From Catellatospora tritici (GTDB lineage: Bacteria > Actinomycetota > Actinomycetes > Mycobacteriales > Micromonosporaceae): DNA of 64,000 nucleotides. The position numbers and the translations under genes are program-made. The notes under the pieces are model-generated. The model searched no databases. It was not told the origin of the DNA and was given only the letters and a program-made list of their open reading frames with translations. Shown in pieces: positions 8,553 to 17,189 of the stretch; position 1 is the first letter of the stretch; every line of letters begins with the position of its first letter. The stretch is taken from positions 317,180-381,179 of the forward strand of contig NZ_JAHRCY010000007.1 of assembly GCF_019083965.1 (NCBI RefSeq), read 5' to 3'.

Positions 8553-8987
8553 ATGACCCACATCGAGCTCTCGCTCTCCCCCCTGGAGCCGATCGCAGCC
8601 GATCCGCTCGCCACGTGGTCGGCGCCGGTCGCCTCGGCGGAGGAGTCGTGTCTGGTCATCAATGCCGACGGCCTCATCGTCGCCGCGTCCGCACCGTGGA
8701 CCCGACTGGTGGTCGCCGCCAGGCCCAGTGAACTCACGGGCCTGCACGTGCTCGACCCATCCGTGCTCTGCCTCATCGATTTCACCGCGGCCGGCAAGGA
8801 GCTCGGTGAAGCCGAGCGCGAGCAGATCCCCCCTCTGCTCGCGCTCACCTCCAAGCGCCCCGCCCGCGGTCTCATGCGCGTACGCACCGAGGACGGTGCG
8901 GCCAGTCGCACCCTCGACGCTGTCGCCACCCCGCTGTGGCAGGGCGGCGCCGTCGTCGGATCACTGAGCTTCTTCGCCGCCGTGTGA
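8553..8987 (+). CDS. PAS-like single-domain protein
   Basis: Protein of 144 aa resembling a lone PAS sensor domain: SCLVINADGLIVAASAPWTRL, then LTGLHVLD, a helical middle and a closing TPLWQGGAVVGSLSFFAAV beta hairpin. No output domain is attached, so it would act by binding a partner or ligand. The start is ATG, with a TAACGT box 8 nt upstream. Neighbours give no direct clue to function. Confidence 0.6.
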   Translation: MTHIELSLSPLEPIAADPLATWSAPVASAEESCLVINADGLIVAASAPWTRLVVAARPSELTGLHVLDPSVLCLIDFTAAGKELGEAEREQIPPLLALTSKRPARGLMRVRTEDGAASRTLDAVATPLWQGGAVVGSLSFFAAV

Positions 8988-9008
8988 GCCGAACGGCACG
9001 ATTCGCGC

Positions 9009-9014
9009 TAGTCT
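9009..9014 (+). promoter_or_regulatory. -10 box for leaderless lipoprotein mRNA
   Basis: TAGTCT ends 8 nt before the ATG at 9023, with no Shine-Dalgarno between. Confidence 0.5.
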
Positions 9015-9022
9015 CCATCCCC

Positions 9023-9535
9023 ATGCCCCTGCGTCCGACGCGATTCCTTGCCGCGCTCGCTGCCGCCGGGCTGACCGGGACGGTTCTGCTCGGCGGCTGC
9101 GGAGTGCCGCCCGAGTTGCAGCCCAAGCCCGGCGCACCGGTGCCGCAACCGTCCACTCCGGCCACCTCGACAGGGCTGCCGCCGGGATTCAGCATGCCGC
9201 CGACCGTGCCCCCCAGCACCGGGCCGTCGGCCACGTTCTCCGAGATCACGGCGACCCTGTGCCAGGGCCGCCCCAGCGCCGACCAGGTCATCTCGACGCT
9301 GCGGCACACCACGAGCATCCTGCCCGGCAGTGGCACGGTCACCGTGGTAACCCAGCCGATGTGCGCCGGGACCTGGCAGTACACAGTGCTGTCGGTGACC
9401 GGCCGGGAACCCCTGCAGGTGGTGACCAAGGGCGCCCCGGGCAAGCTGACGGTGGTCACCGCGGGCACCGACATCTGCACGATCGAGGTGCGCAACTTCG
9501 CCCCGGCCGGCATCCGCCTCACCGCGGGCTGCTGA
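9023..9535 (+). CDS. small secreted lipoprotein, function unknown
   Basis: Protein of 170 aa with a lipoprotein signal: a basic start (PLRPTR), a hydrophobic core and the lipobox LLGGC (Cys near residue 28). A Pro/Thr/Ser-rich linker (about 35-75) leads to a compact domain with cysteines in TLCQG, PMCAG, DICTI and the terminal GC. Even cysteine numbers suggest disulfides outside the cell. I do not recognise the family. ATG 9023 is chosen because of the TAGTCT box 8 nt upstream; the open frame begins earlier. Confidence 0.75.
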   Translation: MPLRPTRFLAALAAAGLTGTVLLGGCGVPPELQPKPGAPVPQPSTPATSTGLPPGFSMPPTVPPSTGPSATFSEITATLCQGRPSADQVISTLRHTTSILPGSGTVTVVTQPMCAGTWQYTVLSVTGREPLQVVTKGAPGKLTVVTAGTDICTIEVRNFAPAGIRLTAGC

Positions 9536-9548
9536 ACCGGCCCCGGCG

Positions 9549-9554
9549 TACGCT
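9549..9554 (+). promoter_or_regulatory. -10 box for leaderless pheA mRNA
   Basis: TACGCT ends 6 nt before the ATG at 9561. No Shine-Dalgarno and no clear -35 were found. Confidence 0.55.
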
Positions 9555-9560
9555 GATCGC

Positions 9561-10517
9561 ATGCCTGGAGTCCCGCCCACCCGGTTCGTCTACCTGGGCC
9601 CGGAGAGCACCTTCGCCGAGCAGGCGCTGCTGACCCTGCCCGCCGCGCTCAAGGGCATCCGCACCCCGGCGCGCAGCGTGCCCGAGGCGCTGGAGGCGGT
9701 GCGCACCGGCGACGCCGACGCGGCCCTGGTGCCGTGGGAGAACTCGATCGGCGGGGCGGTCGGCGTCACCTTCGACGAGCTCGTCGACGGCGAACCGCTG
9801 GTCATCACCCGGGAGGTGGTCATCCCGGTCGAGTTCGTGCTGGCCGCCCGGCAGGAGATGACCCTGGACCGGGTGCGCACCGTCGCGGCGCACCCGCAGG
9901 CGTCCATCCAGTGCCGCGCCTGGCTGCGTACGTACGCGGCGGACGCGACCGTGTCCGATGTGCTGTCCAACGGTGCCGCCGCCGCGGCGGCCGCCGCGGG
10001 CGAGTTCGACGCCGCCATCTGCGCCCCGATCGCCGTCCAGCGGTTCGGACTGCAGCGGCTCGCCGACAAGATCGCCGACCACCCCGACGCGGCCACCCGC
10101 TTCGTGCTGCTGTCGCGCCCCGGCCTGCCGCCCGAGCCGACCGGCAACGACGTCACCTCGCTGGCCGTCTGGATCTCGCACGACCGGGTCGGCGCACTGC
10201 TCGCCGTGCTCACCGAACTGGCGGTGCGCGGGGTCAACCTGACCCGGATCGAGTCGCGCCCCACCGGTGAGCGCCTGGGCCGCTACGTCTTCTTCCTCGA
10301 CTGCACCGGCCACGTCGCCGAGGCTCGGGTCGGCGAGGCGCTGCAGGGGCTGCGGCGGCTGTGCGCGGGTGTGCGCTTCCTCGGGTCGTACCCCCGGGCG
10401 GGCCTGCCCGGCGGGGTGCCGGAACGGCCGGTGCCCCCACCGGCCGGGCTGTCCGATCCGGACTACGCCGATTCGCTGGCGTGGCTCGGGCGGCTCCGGC
10501 GCGGCGAACTGTCCTGA
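9561..10517 (+). CDS. pheA: prephenate dehydratase
   Basis: Converts prephenate to phenylpyruvate, water and CO2, the committed step to phenylalanine. At 318 aa it is a monofunctional PheA: a periplasmic-binding-like catalytic domain (about 5-190) starting VYLGPESTFAEQAL, with ENSIGG and the catalytic TRF motif (AATRFVLL), then an ACT regulatory domain (about 200-280) with GALLAVLTEL and the ESRP phenylalanine-binding motif. Feedback inhibition by phenylalanine is expected for the family. Transcription is probably leaderless. Confidence 0.95.
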   Translation: MPGVPPTRFVYLGPESTFAEQALLTLPAALKGIRTPARSVPEALEAVRTGDADAALVPWENSIGGAVGVTFDELVDGEPLVITREVVIPVEFVLAARQEMTLDRVRTVAAHPQASIQCRAWLRTYAADATVSDVLSNGAAAAAAAAGEFDAAICAPIAVQRFGLQRLADKIADHPDAATRFVLLSRPGLPPEPTGNDVTSLAVWISHDRVGALLAVLTELAVRGVNLTRIESRPTGERLGRYVFFLDCTGHVAEARVGEALQGLRRLCAGVRFLGSYPRAGLPGGVPERPVPPPAGLSDPDYADSLAWLGRLRRGELS

Positions 10518-10519
10518 GC

Positions 10520-10873
10520 ATGCCGGTCGAGATGAGCCGCGAGCGGTTCGAGGAGCTGGTCTCCGACGCGCTCGACGAGGTGCCGCAGGAACTGCTCGAC
10601 CTGATGCGCAACGTCGTCATCCTGGTCGAGGACGACTCACCCCCCGGTGAACCGGAACTGCTCGGCCTATACGAGGGCTACGCCCTCACCGACCGGGGCT
10701 GGGACTACGCCGGCGTGCTGCCCGACCGGATCACCATCTACCGGCACCCGATCCTGCGCGTCTGCGACACCGAGGACGACGTGGTCGAGGAGGTCGCCGT
10801 CACCGTCGTGCACGAGATCGCCCACCACTTCGGCATCGACGACCACCGCCTACACGACCTCGGCTGGGGCTGA
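10520..10873 (+). CDS. zincin-like metallopeptidase family protein
   Basis: Small predicted metallopeptidase of 117 aa. The C-terminal motif VVHEIAHHFG-I-DD-H is the extended zinc-binding HExxHxxGxxD signature, with Glu as the catalytic base. Upstream residues include SDALDEVPQELL, typical of this minimal zincin family (PF06262-like). It is soluble with no signal peptide. The ATG follows pheA by 2 nt, so it is probably cotranscribed. Substrates of this family are not established. Confidence 0.85.
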   Translation: MPVEMSRERFEELVSDALDEVPQELLDLMRNVVILVEDDSPPGEPELLGLYEGYALTDRGWDYAGVLPDRITIYRHPILRVCDTEDDVVEEVAVTVVHEIAHHFGIDDHRLHDLGWG

Positions 10874-10887
10874 CCGCGACTACAGAC

Positions 10888-11003
10888 CGGCTTCCGTCCG
10901 CCGATGGTTGCCGCAAAGGAGCGTGACATCGCGCGGCGATGTAGCGACGCGCGGCTGCCATCGGCTTCCGGGACGGAAGCCCGCGCCCGCGAAGGCGGGC
11001 GCC
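10888..11003 (+). repeat. 116-bp palindromic repeat, copy A
   Basis: This 116-bp block matches the reverse complement of 17190-17305 with 5 mismatches. Nested inverted pairs are GGCTTCCGTCC (10889) with GGACGGAAGCC (ends 10981), GCCGATGG with CCATCGGC, and ACATCGC with GCGATGT. It ends in a tight hairpin, GCGCCCGC-GAAG-GCGGGCGC. It lies between the zincin gene and AIM24 and codes for nothing credible. Confidence 0.9.
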
Positions 11004-11036
11004 ATAGGCAAAGAGTCGGCAAGCCGACGCCCAAAC

Positions 11037-11064
11037 TTGTGCAGCTCACCTACGCTTCTAGCGT
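11037..11064 (+). promoter_or_regulatory. candidate promoter of the AIM24 gene
   Basis: TTGTGC (11037-11042) and TAGCGT (11059-11064) are 16 bp apart. Initiation just downstream would leave a leader of about 29 nt containing GAAGGA before the ATG at 11100. TACGCT at 11051 is an alternative -10. Confidence 0.35.
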
Positions 11065-11099
11065 TTAAGGTGCCCCGTCCCCCTCCGAAGGATGACGAC

Positions 11100-11837
11100 A
11101 TGCAGAGTGCCCTCTTCGCCGCCGAGAACCTGGAGAAGGAGTCCGCCACTCCGGGCCTGCGGCTGCAGAACTCCAAGATGCTGAAGATCGAGCTCAACGG
11201 CGAGGTCATGGCGCGTACCGGCGCCATGGTCGCCTACCAGGGCCAGGTGCAGTTCCAGGCGCTCGGCTCGGGCGGTGCGGCCAAGTGGCTCAAGAGCAAG
11301 CTCACCGGCGAGGGTGTGCCGCTGATGAAGCTCTCCGGCCGTGGTGACGTGTTCCTTGCCGACCGGGCCGCCGACGTGCACCTGGTCGACCTGGCCCCCG
11401 GTGACTCGCTGAGCGTGAACGGCTCCAACGTGCTGGCCTTCGAGTCGACGCTGAACTACGACATCAAGATGGTCCAGGGCATGGGCATGTTCTCCGCGGC
11501 GGGCATGTTCAACTGCGTCTTCAGCGGCCAGGGCCGGCTGGCCATCACCACCAAGGGCACGCCGGTCGTGCTGACGGTGGACCAGCCCACCTACGCCGAC
11601 CCGCAGGCGGCCATCTGCTGGTCGGCCAACCTGCAGACTGGCTACCACCGCGCCGACCAGCTCGGCATCGGCACGCTGCTGGGCCGCACCACCGGTGAGG
11701 CGTTCACGATGAGCTTCGCCGGCCAGGGCTTCGTGGTCGTGCAGCCGTCGGAGGAGTTCCCGGGCGGCGCCGTGGCCGGCGGCTCCGGCGGCAACCAGCA
11801 GCAGGGCGGCCTGCTCGGCGGCCTGCTCGGCGGCTGA
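11100..11837 (+). CDS. AIM24 family protein
   Basis: Soluble beta-rich protein of 245 aa of the AIM24/TIGR00266-like family. Visible landmarks are KIELNGEVMARTGAMVAYQG, GRGDVFLAD, ALSVNGSNVLAFE-type strands and a long repeated Gly-rich strand pattern (MGMFSAAGMFNCVFSGQG). The tail is Gly-rich (GGNQQQGGLLGG). Mitochondrial AIM24 affects membrane organisation, but bacterial homologs have no settled function. The ATG is preceded by GAAGGA. The open frame reaches back into the repeat at 10888, which is not coding. Confidence 0.87.
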   Translation: MQSALFAAENLEKESATPGLRLQNSKMLKIELNGEVMARTGAMVAYQGQVQFQALGSGGAAKWLKSKLTGEGVPLMKLSGRGDVFLADRAADVHLVDLAPGDSLSVNGSNVLAFESTLNYDIKMVQGMGMFSAAGMFNCVFSGQGRLAITTKGTPVVLTVDQPTYADPQAAICWSANLQTGYHRADQLGIGTLLGRTTGEAFTMSFAGQGFVVVQPSEEFPGGAVAGGSGGNQQQGGLLGGLLGG

Positions 11838-11857
11838 TCCGCGACTCAGCCTTCTCA

Positions 11858-11896
11858 GCGAACCCCCTGCGACGTCTCAACTCGTGGGGGGTTCGC
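11858..11896 (+). terminator. stem-loop after AIM24
   Basis: GCGAACCCCC (11858-11867) pairs perfectly with GGGGGTTCGC (11887-11896) across a 19-nt loop. It follows the AIM24 stop and precedes the next gene's promoter. Confidence 0.55.
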
Positions 11897-11913
11897 GCGT
11901 AGCAGGCGCGTGG

Positions 11914-11919
11914 GATGAT
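11914..11919 (+). promoter_or_regulatory. -10-like box for membrane-protein gene
   Basis: GATGAT ends 7 nt before the ATG at 11927 with no Shine-Dalgarno, matching the leaderless pattern of neighbouring genes but lacking the initial T. Confidence 0.35.
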
Positions 11920-11926
11920 GCCGCCC

Positions 11927-12592
11927 ATGGACGACGACCTCGACGTGGTGGAACTCGACGGCCTGGACCCGGACGAGCTGGAGCTGCCCGCCCGAAGCTG
12001 GCGGCACCACGTCGCTGATCCCCGTACCGCGGCCACCCTGCTGGTGCTGGGCGGGACGGCGGCTGTGGCCTCCCTGTTCGGCGAGTGGCAGCTCGCCGGC
12101 GCACCTCCCGAGCCCATGGAGTCCTCGTTCTACGGCGTCGAGTCGGTGGTCAACGACGTGTGGTCCAGCGGAGTGGGTGACACCTACCTGGTCTCGCTGG
12201 GACTCCTGGGCGCGTTGGTCGCGCTGGTGCTCGCCGCCCCGGCAACGGCCCGCCCGGCGGCACGCGTGGCAGGCCTGGGCCTGTGTGCGGCGCTGCTGGT
12301 GCTGCTCGGCGCGGCGGCGTACAAGATGAGGGACCTGTCCGGTGTGCCGCAGCTGGCCCTGTTCCCGCCGGAGAGCACGGTCAAGGTCACCGTGTCGCTC
12401 GGCCGGGGCCTGTGGACGGCGCTGGCCACCCCGCTGCTGCTGGGTCTGGCCTTCCTGAGCGCGCACCTGCGCGGCACGCTCGAGCGCGAGCAGGAGACCG
12501 CGACCGTCCCGACCGCGCGACCGGAGGAGACCGAGCCGGGGGAGATCGAATTGACGGTCTCCACCGCCGCGCCGTTCGTGCGGCAATACTGA
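11927..12592 (+). CDS. four-helix integral membrane protein, function unknown
   Basis: Protein of 221 aa. An acidic cytoplasmic start ([20 protein letters not shown]) is followed by about four membrane helices: about 41-60, 85-110, 112-130 and 155-180. The tail is acidic and Thr/Glu-rich. No catalytic motif was recognised. Conserved membrane proteins of this kind commonly lie upstream of serS in actinobacteria. An ATG at 11915 would add four residues, but the GATGAT box favours 11927. Confidence 0.75.
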   Translation: MDDDLDVVELDGLDPDELELPARSWRHHVADPRTAATLLVLGGTAAVASLFGEWQLAGAPPEPMESSFYGVESVVNDVWSSGVGDTYLVSLGLLGALVALVLAAPATARPAARVAGLGLCAALLVLLGAAAYKMRDLSGVPQLALFPPESTVKVTVSLGRGLWTALATPLLLGLAFLSAHLRGTLEREQETATVPTARPEETEPGEIELTVSTAAPFVRQY

Positions 12593-12617
12593 CGCGAGAA
12601 GCCCCACCCCCGGCCGG

Positions 12618-12623
12618 TACGCT
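12618..12623 (+). promoter_or_regulatory. -10 box for leaderless serS mRNA
   Basis: TACGCT ends 7 nt before the GTG at 12631, with no Shine-Dalgarno. Confidence 0.55.
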
Positions 12624-12630
12624 TTTCGAC

Positions 12631-13899
12631 GTGATTGATCTGCGCCTGGTCCGGGAGGACCCCGAGGCGGTACGCGCCAGCCAGCGGCTGCGCGGAGACG
12701 CTGTCGATGCCGTGGACGACCTGATCCGGGCCGACGAGTCCCGCCGCTCGGCCGTGGCCGCCTTCGAGGCGCTGCGGGCCGAGCAGAACAAGCTCGGCAA
12801 GCTGGTGCCGAGGGCCACCGGAGACGAGAAGACGGCCCTGCTGGCCCGCACCAAGGAGCTGTCCGCAGAGGTGAAGGCGGCCGAGGCCGCGGTCACCGAG
12901 GCGGAGCGGGTGCTGCGCGCGGCGCAGTTCGCCATCGCGAACGTGGTGCAGGACGGCGCGCCCGGCGGCGGCGAGGACGACTATGTCGTGCTGCGCGAGG
13001 TCGGCGAGCGCCCCGAACTGACCGACCCCCGCGACCATCTGGCCCTGGGCGAGCTGCTCGGCGCGATCGACACCGAGCGTGGCGCGAAGGTGTCGGGCGC
13101 CCGGTTCTACTACCTGACCGGCGTGGGCGCGCTGCTGCAGCTCGGGCTGCTGCAGCTGGGCCTGTGGCAGGCGGTCGAGGCCGGGTTCACCCCGGTCATC
13201 CCGCCGGTGCTGGTCAAGCCGGAGTCGATGGAGGGCACCGGCTTCCTCGGCTCGCACGCCGCCGAGGTCTACCACCTGCCCGCCGACGACCTGTACCTGG
13301 TCGGCACGAGCGAGGTGCCGCTGGCGGCGTACCACAAGGACGAGATCCTGGCCCTGAACGGGCCGATGCGGTACGCGGGCTGGTCGAGCTGCTTCCGGCG
13401 CGAGGCGGGGTCGTACGGCAAGGACACCCGGGGCATCATCCGGGTGCACCAGTTCGACAAGGTCGAGATGTTCTCGTACTGCCCGCCGGAGGAGGCCACG
13501 CAGGAGCACCTGCGGCTGCTGGCGTGGGAGGAGGAGATGCTCGGCAAGCTCGAGCTCGCCTACCGGGTCATCGACGTGGCCGCGGGCGACCTGGGTTCGT
13601 CGGCCGCGCGCAAGTTCGACTGCGAGGCCTGGCTGCCCACGCAGAACCGGTACATGGAGGTCACCTCGACCTCGAACTGCACCACCTTCCAGGCCCGCCG
13701 CCTGAACACCCGCTACCGCGACGCCGACGGCAAGCCGCAGACCGTGGCGACGCTCAACGGCACCCTGGCCACCACCCGCATGATGGTGGCGCTGTTGGAG
13801 CAGCACCAGCAGCCGGACGGCTCGGTGCGTGTACCCAAGGCACTGCAGCCCTTCGTCGGCGGTCGTGACGTGCTGGAGCCCGTCAAGGCAGGGTCCTGA
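12631..13899 (+). CDS. serS: seryl-tRNA synthetase
   Basis: Class II aminoacyl-tRNA synthetase of 422 aa that charges tRNA-Ser and tRNA-Sec. The N-terminal coiled-coil tRNA-binding arm (about 30-100) follows [12 protein letters not shown]. Catalytic motifs are present: motif 2 with [14 protein letters not shown] and a following [10 protein letters not shown], and motif 3 with [15 protein letters not shown]. The GTG at 12631 gives the usual family start; the longer open frame upstream overlaps the membrane protein and is not used. TACGCT 7 nt upstream supports leaderless expression. Confidence 0.97.
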   Translation: MIDLRLVREDPEAVRASQRLRGDAVDAVDDLIRADESRRSAVAAFEALRAEQNKLGKLVPRATGDEKTALLARTKELSAEVKAAEAAVTEAERVLRAAQFAIANVVQDGAPGGGEDDYVVLREVGERPELTDPRDHLALGELLGAIDTERGAKVSGARFYYLTGVGALLQLGLLQLGLWQAVEAGFTPVIPPVLVKPESMEGTGFLGSHAAEVYHLPADDLYLVGTSEVPLAAYHKDEILALNGPMRYAGWSSCFRREAGSYGKDTRGIIRVHQFDKVEMFSYCPPEEATQEHLRLLAWEEEMLGKLELAYRVIDVAAGDLGSSAARKFDCEAWLPTQNRYMEVTSTSNCTTFQARRLNTRYRDADGKPQTVATLNGTLATTRMMVALLEQHQQPDGSVRVPKALQPFVGGRDVLEPVKAGS

Positions 13900-13903
13900 G
13901 CGC

Positions 13904-14731
13904 GTGCTGCGGCAAGGCCTACCGAAACTCGTCGCGACGGACCTGGACGGCACTGTCGTCCGGTCCGACGCCACGGTCAGCGGCTTCACGCACTCGGTCT
14001 TCGACCGGGTGCGTGCGGCCGGGATCCCCATCGTCGGCGCGACCGGCCGTGGCCCGCGGTTGGAGGAGCTGAGCCGCATCGACCTGCCGCACGCCGACCT
14101 GCTGGTGCTGGGCGGCGGCGGCCGGGTGCTCGACCTGCGCGACCCGGGTGCGCCGCGCGTGCTGCGCGACGCCCGGTTGCCCGGCTCGACCCTGGCCGCG
14201 CTGGTGAACGCGCTGGAGGAGCGGTTGGGGCCGGTCAAGCTGCTGGTCGAGGCGCTGGACACGCCGAGTTCCCCGATCTGGGGCGATGACGTGACGGACT
14301 GGCCGTACCCGGACGACCTGCAGGTGCAGGACCGGGCGGAGTCGTTGTCGCACGACATCATCAAGGCGTTCGTCCGGGTCGGCGGCGACGACGACTCAGA
14401 CGCGCTGCTGCGTACCGCGCGGGGCCTGGTGGGGCCGGAGACGGCCGCGTTCACCCACTCGGGCCTGGGCTGGGTGGAGATCACCCCGCCGAACGTGGAC
14501 AAGGCCAGCGGCCTGGCGATCGTGGCCAAGGAACTGGACATCGACCCGGCCGAGGTGCTGGTCTTCGGGGACATGCCCAACGACATCCCGATGTTCGAGT
14601 GGGCCGGGCACCGGGTCGCGGTGGCCAACGCCCATCCCGAGGTGATCGCGCTGGCCGACGAGACCACGCTCTCCAACGACCGCGACGGCGTCGCCGTCTA
14701 CCTCGACGAACTCCTCAAACGCGCCCGCTGA
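13904..14731 (+). CDS. HAD-superfamily hydrolase (Cof-like)
   Basis: HAD phosphatase of 275 aa. Motif I is ATDLDGTVV, with the nucleophile Asp and acid/base Asp; motif II is GATGRG; motif IV is FGDMPNDIPMF. A C2-type cap sits between the motifs, as in Cof/YidA sugar-phosphate and FMN phosphatases. The substrate is not predictable. The GTG start lies 4 nt after serS, so the two are likely cotranscribed, as is common in actinobacteria. Confidence 0.9.
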   Translation: MLRQGLPKLVATDLDGTVVRSDATVSGFTHSVFDRVRAAGIPIVGATGRGPRLEELSRIDLPHADLLVLGGGGRVLDLRDPGAPRVLRDARLPGSTLAALVNALEERLGPVKLLVEALDTPSSPIWGDDVTDWPYPDDLQVQDRAESLSHDIIKAFVRVGGDDDSDALLRTARGLVGPETAAFTHSGLGWVEITPPNVDKASGLAIVAKELDIDPAEVLVFGDMPNDIPMFEWAGHRVAVANAHPEVIALADETTLSNDRDGVAVYLDELLKRAR

Positions 14732-14770
14732 GCCGGCATTCCGCGCGGCGCTCGCCGCGTCGGGTTTGCG

Positions 14771-14830
14771 TGCAGTTTCGGGGAAAGTGCTGCAATCCGA
14801 GGTCGGATTACCGCAGTTTCCCCGAAGCTG
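14771..14830. repeat. double-hairpin repeat, copy 1 of 3
   Basis: Two arms, TGCAGTTTCGGGGAAAGTGC (14771-14790) and CCGCAGTTTCCCCGAAGCTG (14811-14830), are each near-palindromic and also complementary to one another. The same arrangement occurs at 44397-44460 and 54811-54870. It lies between two convergent genes. Confidence 0.85.
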
Positions 14831-14845
14831 TAGGGCTAGAAGGCG

Positions 14846-15391
14846 TCAGAGGTACTGGCCCAGGCCACCGCGGCCGGGTTTGCCGGGGTCGGTGCCCGTC
14901 GCGCCGGGCGGCAGGGCGGGGATGTTGCGCATCTGCTCCAGCTGCATCCGGGCGGCCATCTGCTGGGCCACCAGCGCGGCCTGGATGCCGTGGAACAGAC
15001 CCTCCAACCACCCGACCAGCTGGGCTTGCGCGATACGCAGCTCCGACTCCGAGGGCGTGGCGCCCTCGGTGAAGTCCACCGAGATGCGTTCCAGCTCGTC
15101 CCGCAGTTCGGGCGACAGCCCGTCCTCCAGCTCGACGATCGACCGGCGGTGGATCTCGACCAGGCGCTGGCGGCCCGCCTCGTCCAGCGGCGCGGCGCGT
15201 ACCTCCTCCAGCAGCTGCTTGATCATGCTGCCGATGCGCATCACCTTCGCGGGCTGTTCGATCAGGCGTCCCGGGTCTTCCTCGCCGACATTGACGGCAG
15301 GTCCGTCAGCGCCGACTTCCACCGTGCCGATCGGGCGCCCGTCCGGGCCCACGACCACCACACTCTTCTCGTCCGGGTGCTGCTGGGTCAC
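14846..15391 (-). CDS. bpa: bacterial proteasome activator
   Basis: ATP-independent activator of the actinobacterial 20S proteasome (Bpa/PafE, DUF2587 family), 181 aa. The family core is clear: LIEQPAKVMRIGSMIKQLLEE, RAAPLDEAGR, IVELEDGLSPELRDEL and AQLVGWLEGLFHGIQ. The C-terminus is GQYL, the motif that docks into the proteasome alpha-ring pockets. Known homologs form dodecameric rings that feed unfolded proteins to the core. GTG at 15391 is chosen for GGAGG five bases upstream; upstream in-frame residues are probably untranslated. Confidence 0.95.
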   Translation of the reverse strand: MTQQHPDEKSVVVVGPDGRPIGTVEVGADGPAVNVGEEDPGRLIEQPAKVMRIGSMIKQLLEEVRAAPLDEAGRQRLVEIHRRSIVELEDGLSPELRDELERISVDFTEGATPSESELRIAQAQLVGWLEGLFHGIQAALVAQQMAARMQLEQMRNIPALPPGATGTDPGKPGRGGLGQYL

Positions 15392-15576
15392 ACCGACCTC
15401 CTCAGTCAGGAACCCACCCATCCTAGATCCTGAGAGCCCGACCAATGTTGATCATTGACGTACGTGGCGGGAAGCGGTAGAACGCCACAGTGGGTCGAAA
15501 GACCGCGTAGCTGCAACGCACATCGGCGACGCCAGGGCGTTCCACGAACGTCGGCAGGATCACTCTGGAGGACACA

Positions 15577-16755
15577 TTGGACGGCCTCGACCGTCGTAGG
15601 CTGCTCGGGCTGCTGACCGGCACGGGCGTTGCAGGTCTCACCGGCGCACTCTCCGGCTGCACGACCACGCCCACCGACAGCCCCAAGAGCGCCGTTCGGA
15701 TCGGTCTGCTGACGCCCCAGACGGGCGCCAACAAGGCCATCGGCGTCGACCTCGAGATCGGCTTCAAGCTCTACCTCCAGCTGCACGGCAACGCCCTCGA
15801 CGGGCACCCCGTGGAGATCGTCACCGAGGACGAGGGCGACACCCCCAAGAGCGGCCTGGACGCCCTCAAGCGGCTGCACGACAAGCAGGTGCTCGCCGTC
15901 GTGGGTGTGGCCAATCCGGACCTGCTGCCGCACATTCGGGACGCGGTCGAGGAGGCCAAGGTCCCGCTGCTGGCAACGCACACCGCCCCCGCCAAGATGC
16001 CCAGCGCGATCTACATCTGGCGCACCGCGTACCTCAGCGACGAGCCCGCCAAGGCCATCGCGTCGTACCTGCGTCGCCGATCGACGAACAAGGTCGCCCT
16101 GGTCGGCATCGACAACGCCACCACCGGCGAGCTGATGGACTCGTTCATCAGTGAGTACGGCGCCGGCGCCAACGACCCGATCGGCGTGCCCGTCGGCACC
16201 AAGGCCAGCACCGACGCGTACGCGCTGTACGCGTCGCAGGTGGCCAACCGCAACCCGGGCGCCGTCTTCTGCAACCTGCCCACCGCGCACATCGGGCCGT
16301 TCATGGCGGCGCTGGTCCAGCACGGCTACAAGGGCGCCGTCTACGCTCCCGGCGTGGCGTCCGAGGGACAGGCCCTGGACCAGCTCGGCAAGAACGCCAT
16401 GGGCCTCTACACGGCCATGCAGTACTCGGCGGACCTGAGCAACCTGTCCAACCACACGTTCTCGTCGGTGTTCCAGTCGCAGTACCAGCGCACGCCCACG
16501 GCGTACGCGGTCGCCTCGTACGACGCGGCGGCGGTGCTGGACCAGGCGCTCACGCTGTCCGGAGAGAGCTCCACCACGCCCGCCAAGATCAACCTCGCGC
16601 TCGCCAGCGTCGGTCAGATCATCAGCCCGCGCGGCAACTGGCAGTTCACCCAGAGCCGCGCCCCGCAGCAGAAGTGGTACCTGCGCCGCGTCGCCATGGA
16701 CGGCCCCATCCCGTCGAACGTGTTGATCAGTGACCTCGCTACGCTCGGTTCGTGA
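15577..16755 (+). CDS. ABC-type amino-acid-like substrate-binding lipoprotein (orphan)
   Basis: Type I periplasmic-binding protein of 392 aa, Leu/Ile/Val-receptor family. The signal combines a Tat-like RRRLLG with a lipobox LSGC, so it should be anchored outside the membrane. The mature part starts VRIGLLTPQTG and has VVGVANPD, KVALVGIDNATTG and AYAVASYDAAAVL, as in LivK/Amt-type receptors. No permease or ATPase gene is adjacent. The TTG start has GGAGGA at 15567-15572. The stop overlaps the Lrp regulator's GTG, which suggests the regulator responds to the bound ligand or its metabolism. Confidence 0.88.
   Translation: MDGLDRRRLLGLLTGTGVAGLTGALSGCTTTPTDSPKSAVRIGLLTPQTGANKAIGVDLEIGFKLYLQLHGNALDGHPVEIVTEDEGDTPKSGLDALKRLHDKQVLAVVGVANPDLLPHIRDAVEEAKVPLLATHTAPAKMPSAIYIWRTAYLSDEPAKAIASYLRRRSTNKVALVGIDNATTGELMDSFISEYGAGANDPIGVPVGTKASTDAYALYASQVANRNPGAVFCNLPTAHIGPFMAALVQHGYKGAVYAPGVASEGQALDQLGKNAMGLYTAMQYSADLSNLSNHTFSSVFQSQYQRTPTAYAVASYDAAAVLDQALTLSGESSTTPAKINLALASVGQIISPRGNWQFTQSRAPQQKWYLRRVAMDGPIPSNVLISDLATLGS
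16740..16745 (+). promoter_or_regulatory. -10 box for leaderless Lrp-type regulator mRNA
   Basis: TACGCT, inside the end of the upstream gene, ends 6 nt before the GTG at 16752. Confidence 0.5.
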
Positions 16756-17183
16756 AGTTGGACGACGTTGACCAGCGGATAATCGCAGCGCTGCTGTCCG
16801 ACGCGCGCACCACGTACGCCGAGATCGGCACGGCGGTGTCGCTGTCGGCCCCGGCGGTGAAGCGTCGCGTCGACCGGCTGCGCTCCGGTGGCGTGATCAA
16901 GGGCTTCACCGCCGTGGTCGATCCCGCGGCGGTGGGGGGCGGCACCGAGGCCTTCGTCGAACTCTTCTGCACCGGCCGCACCACTCCGGCCCAGATCACC
17001 CAGGTCACCCGGCGCCACCCCGAGGTGGTCGGCGCCTACACCGTCTCCGGCGAGGCGGACGCGCTGGTCCACCTGCGCGCCGCCGACATCTCGCACCTCG
17101 AGCAGGCCCTGGAGCGGCTGCGGGCCGAGCCCTTCATCACCTCGACCCGCAGCATGATCGTCCTGTCCCGCCTCGTCGACTGA
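16752..17183 (+). CDS. Lrp/AsnC family transcriptional regulator
   Basis: Feast/famine regulator of 143 aa. It has an N-terminal winged HTH (about 3-60; LDDVDQRIIAALLSDARTTYAEI, then LSAPAVKRRVDRL) and a C-terminal RAM/ACT-like ligand domain with EVVGAYTVSGEADALVHLRA. Such proteins bind DNA as octamers and respond to amino acids. It overlaps the substrate-binding gene by GTGA yet also has its own TACGCT box 6 nt upstream, so it may be both coupled and independently transcribed. Confidence 0.93.
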   Translation: MKLDDVDQRIIAALLSDARTTYAEIGTAVSLSAPAVKRRVDRLRSGGVIKGFTAVVDPAAVGGGTEAFVELFCTGRTTPAQITQVTRRHPEVVGAYTVSGEADALVHLRAADISHLEQALERLRAEPFITSTRSMIVLSRLVD

Positions 17184-17189
17184 GCTGTC

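Noticed and set aside
10647..11099. Longer start for AIM24 reaching into the zincin gene
   Set aside because: The extra residues translate the 116-bp repeat and an overlapping gene; the ATG at 11100 has a ribosome site and gives the family length.
12184..14676. Long minus-strand open frame (830 codons) across serS and the HAD gene
   Set aside because: It is antisense to two clear genes; its translation is Ser/Arg/Gly/Val-rich with no domain. Long shadows are expected at this GC content.
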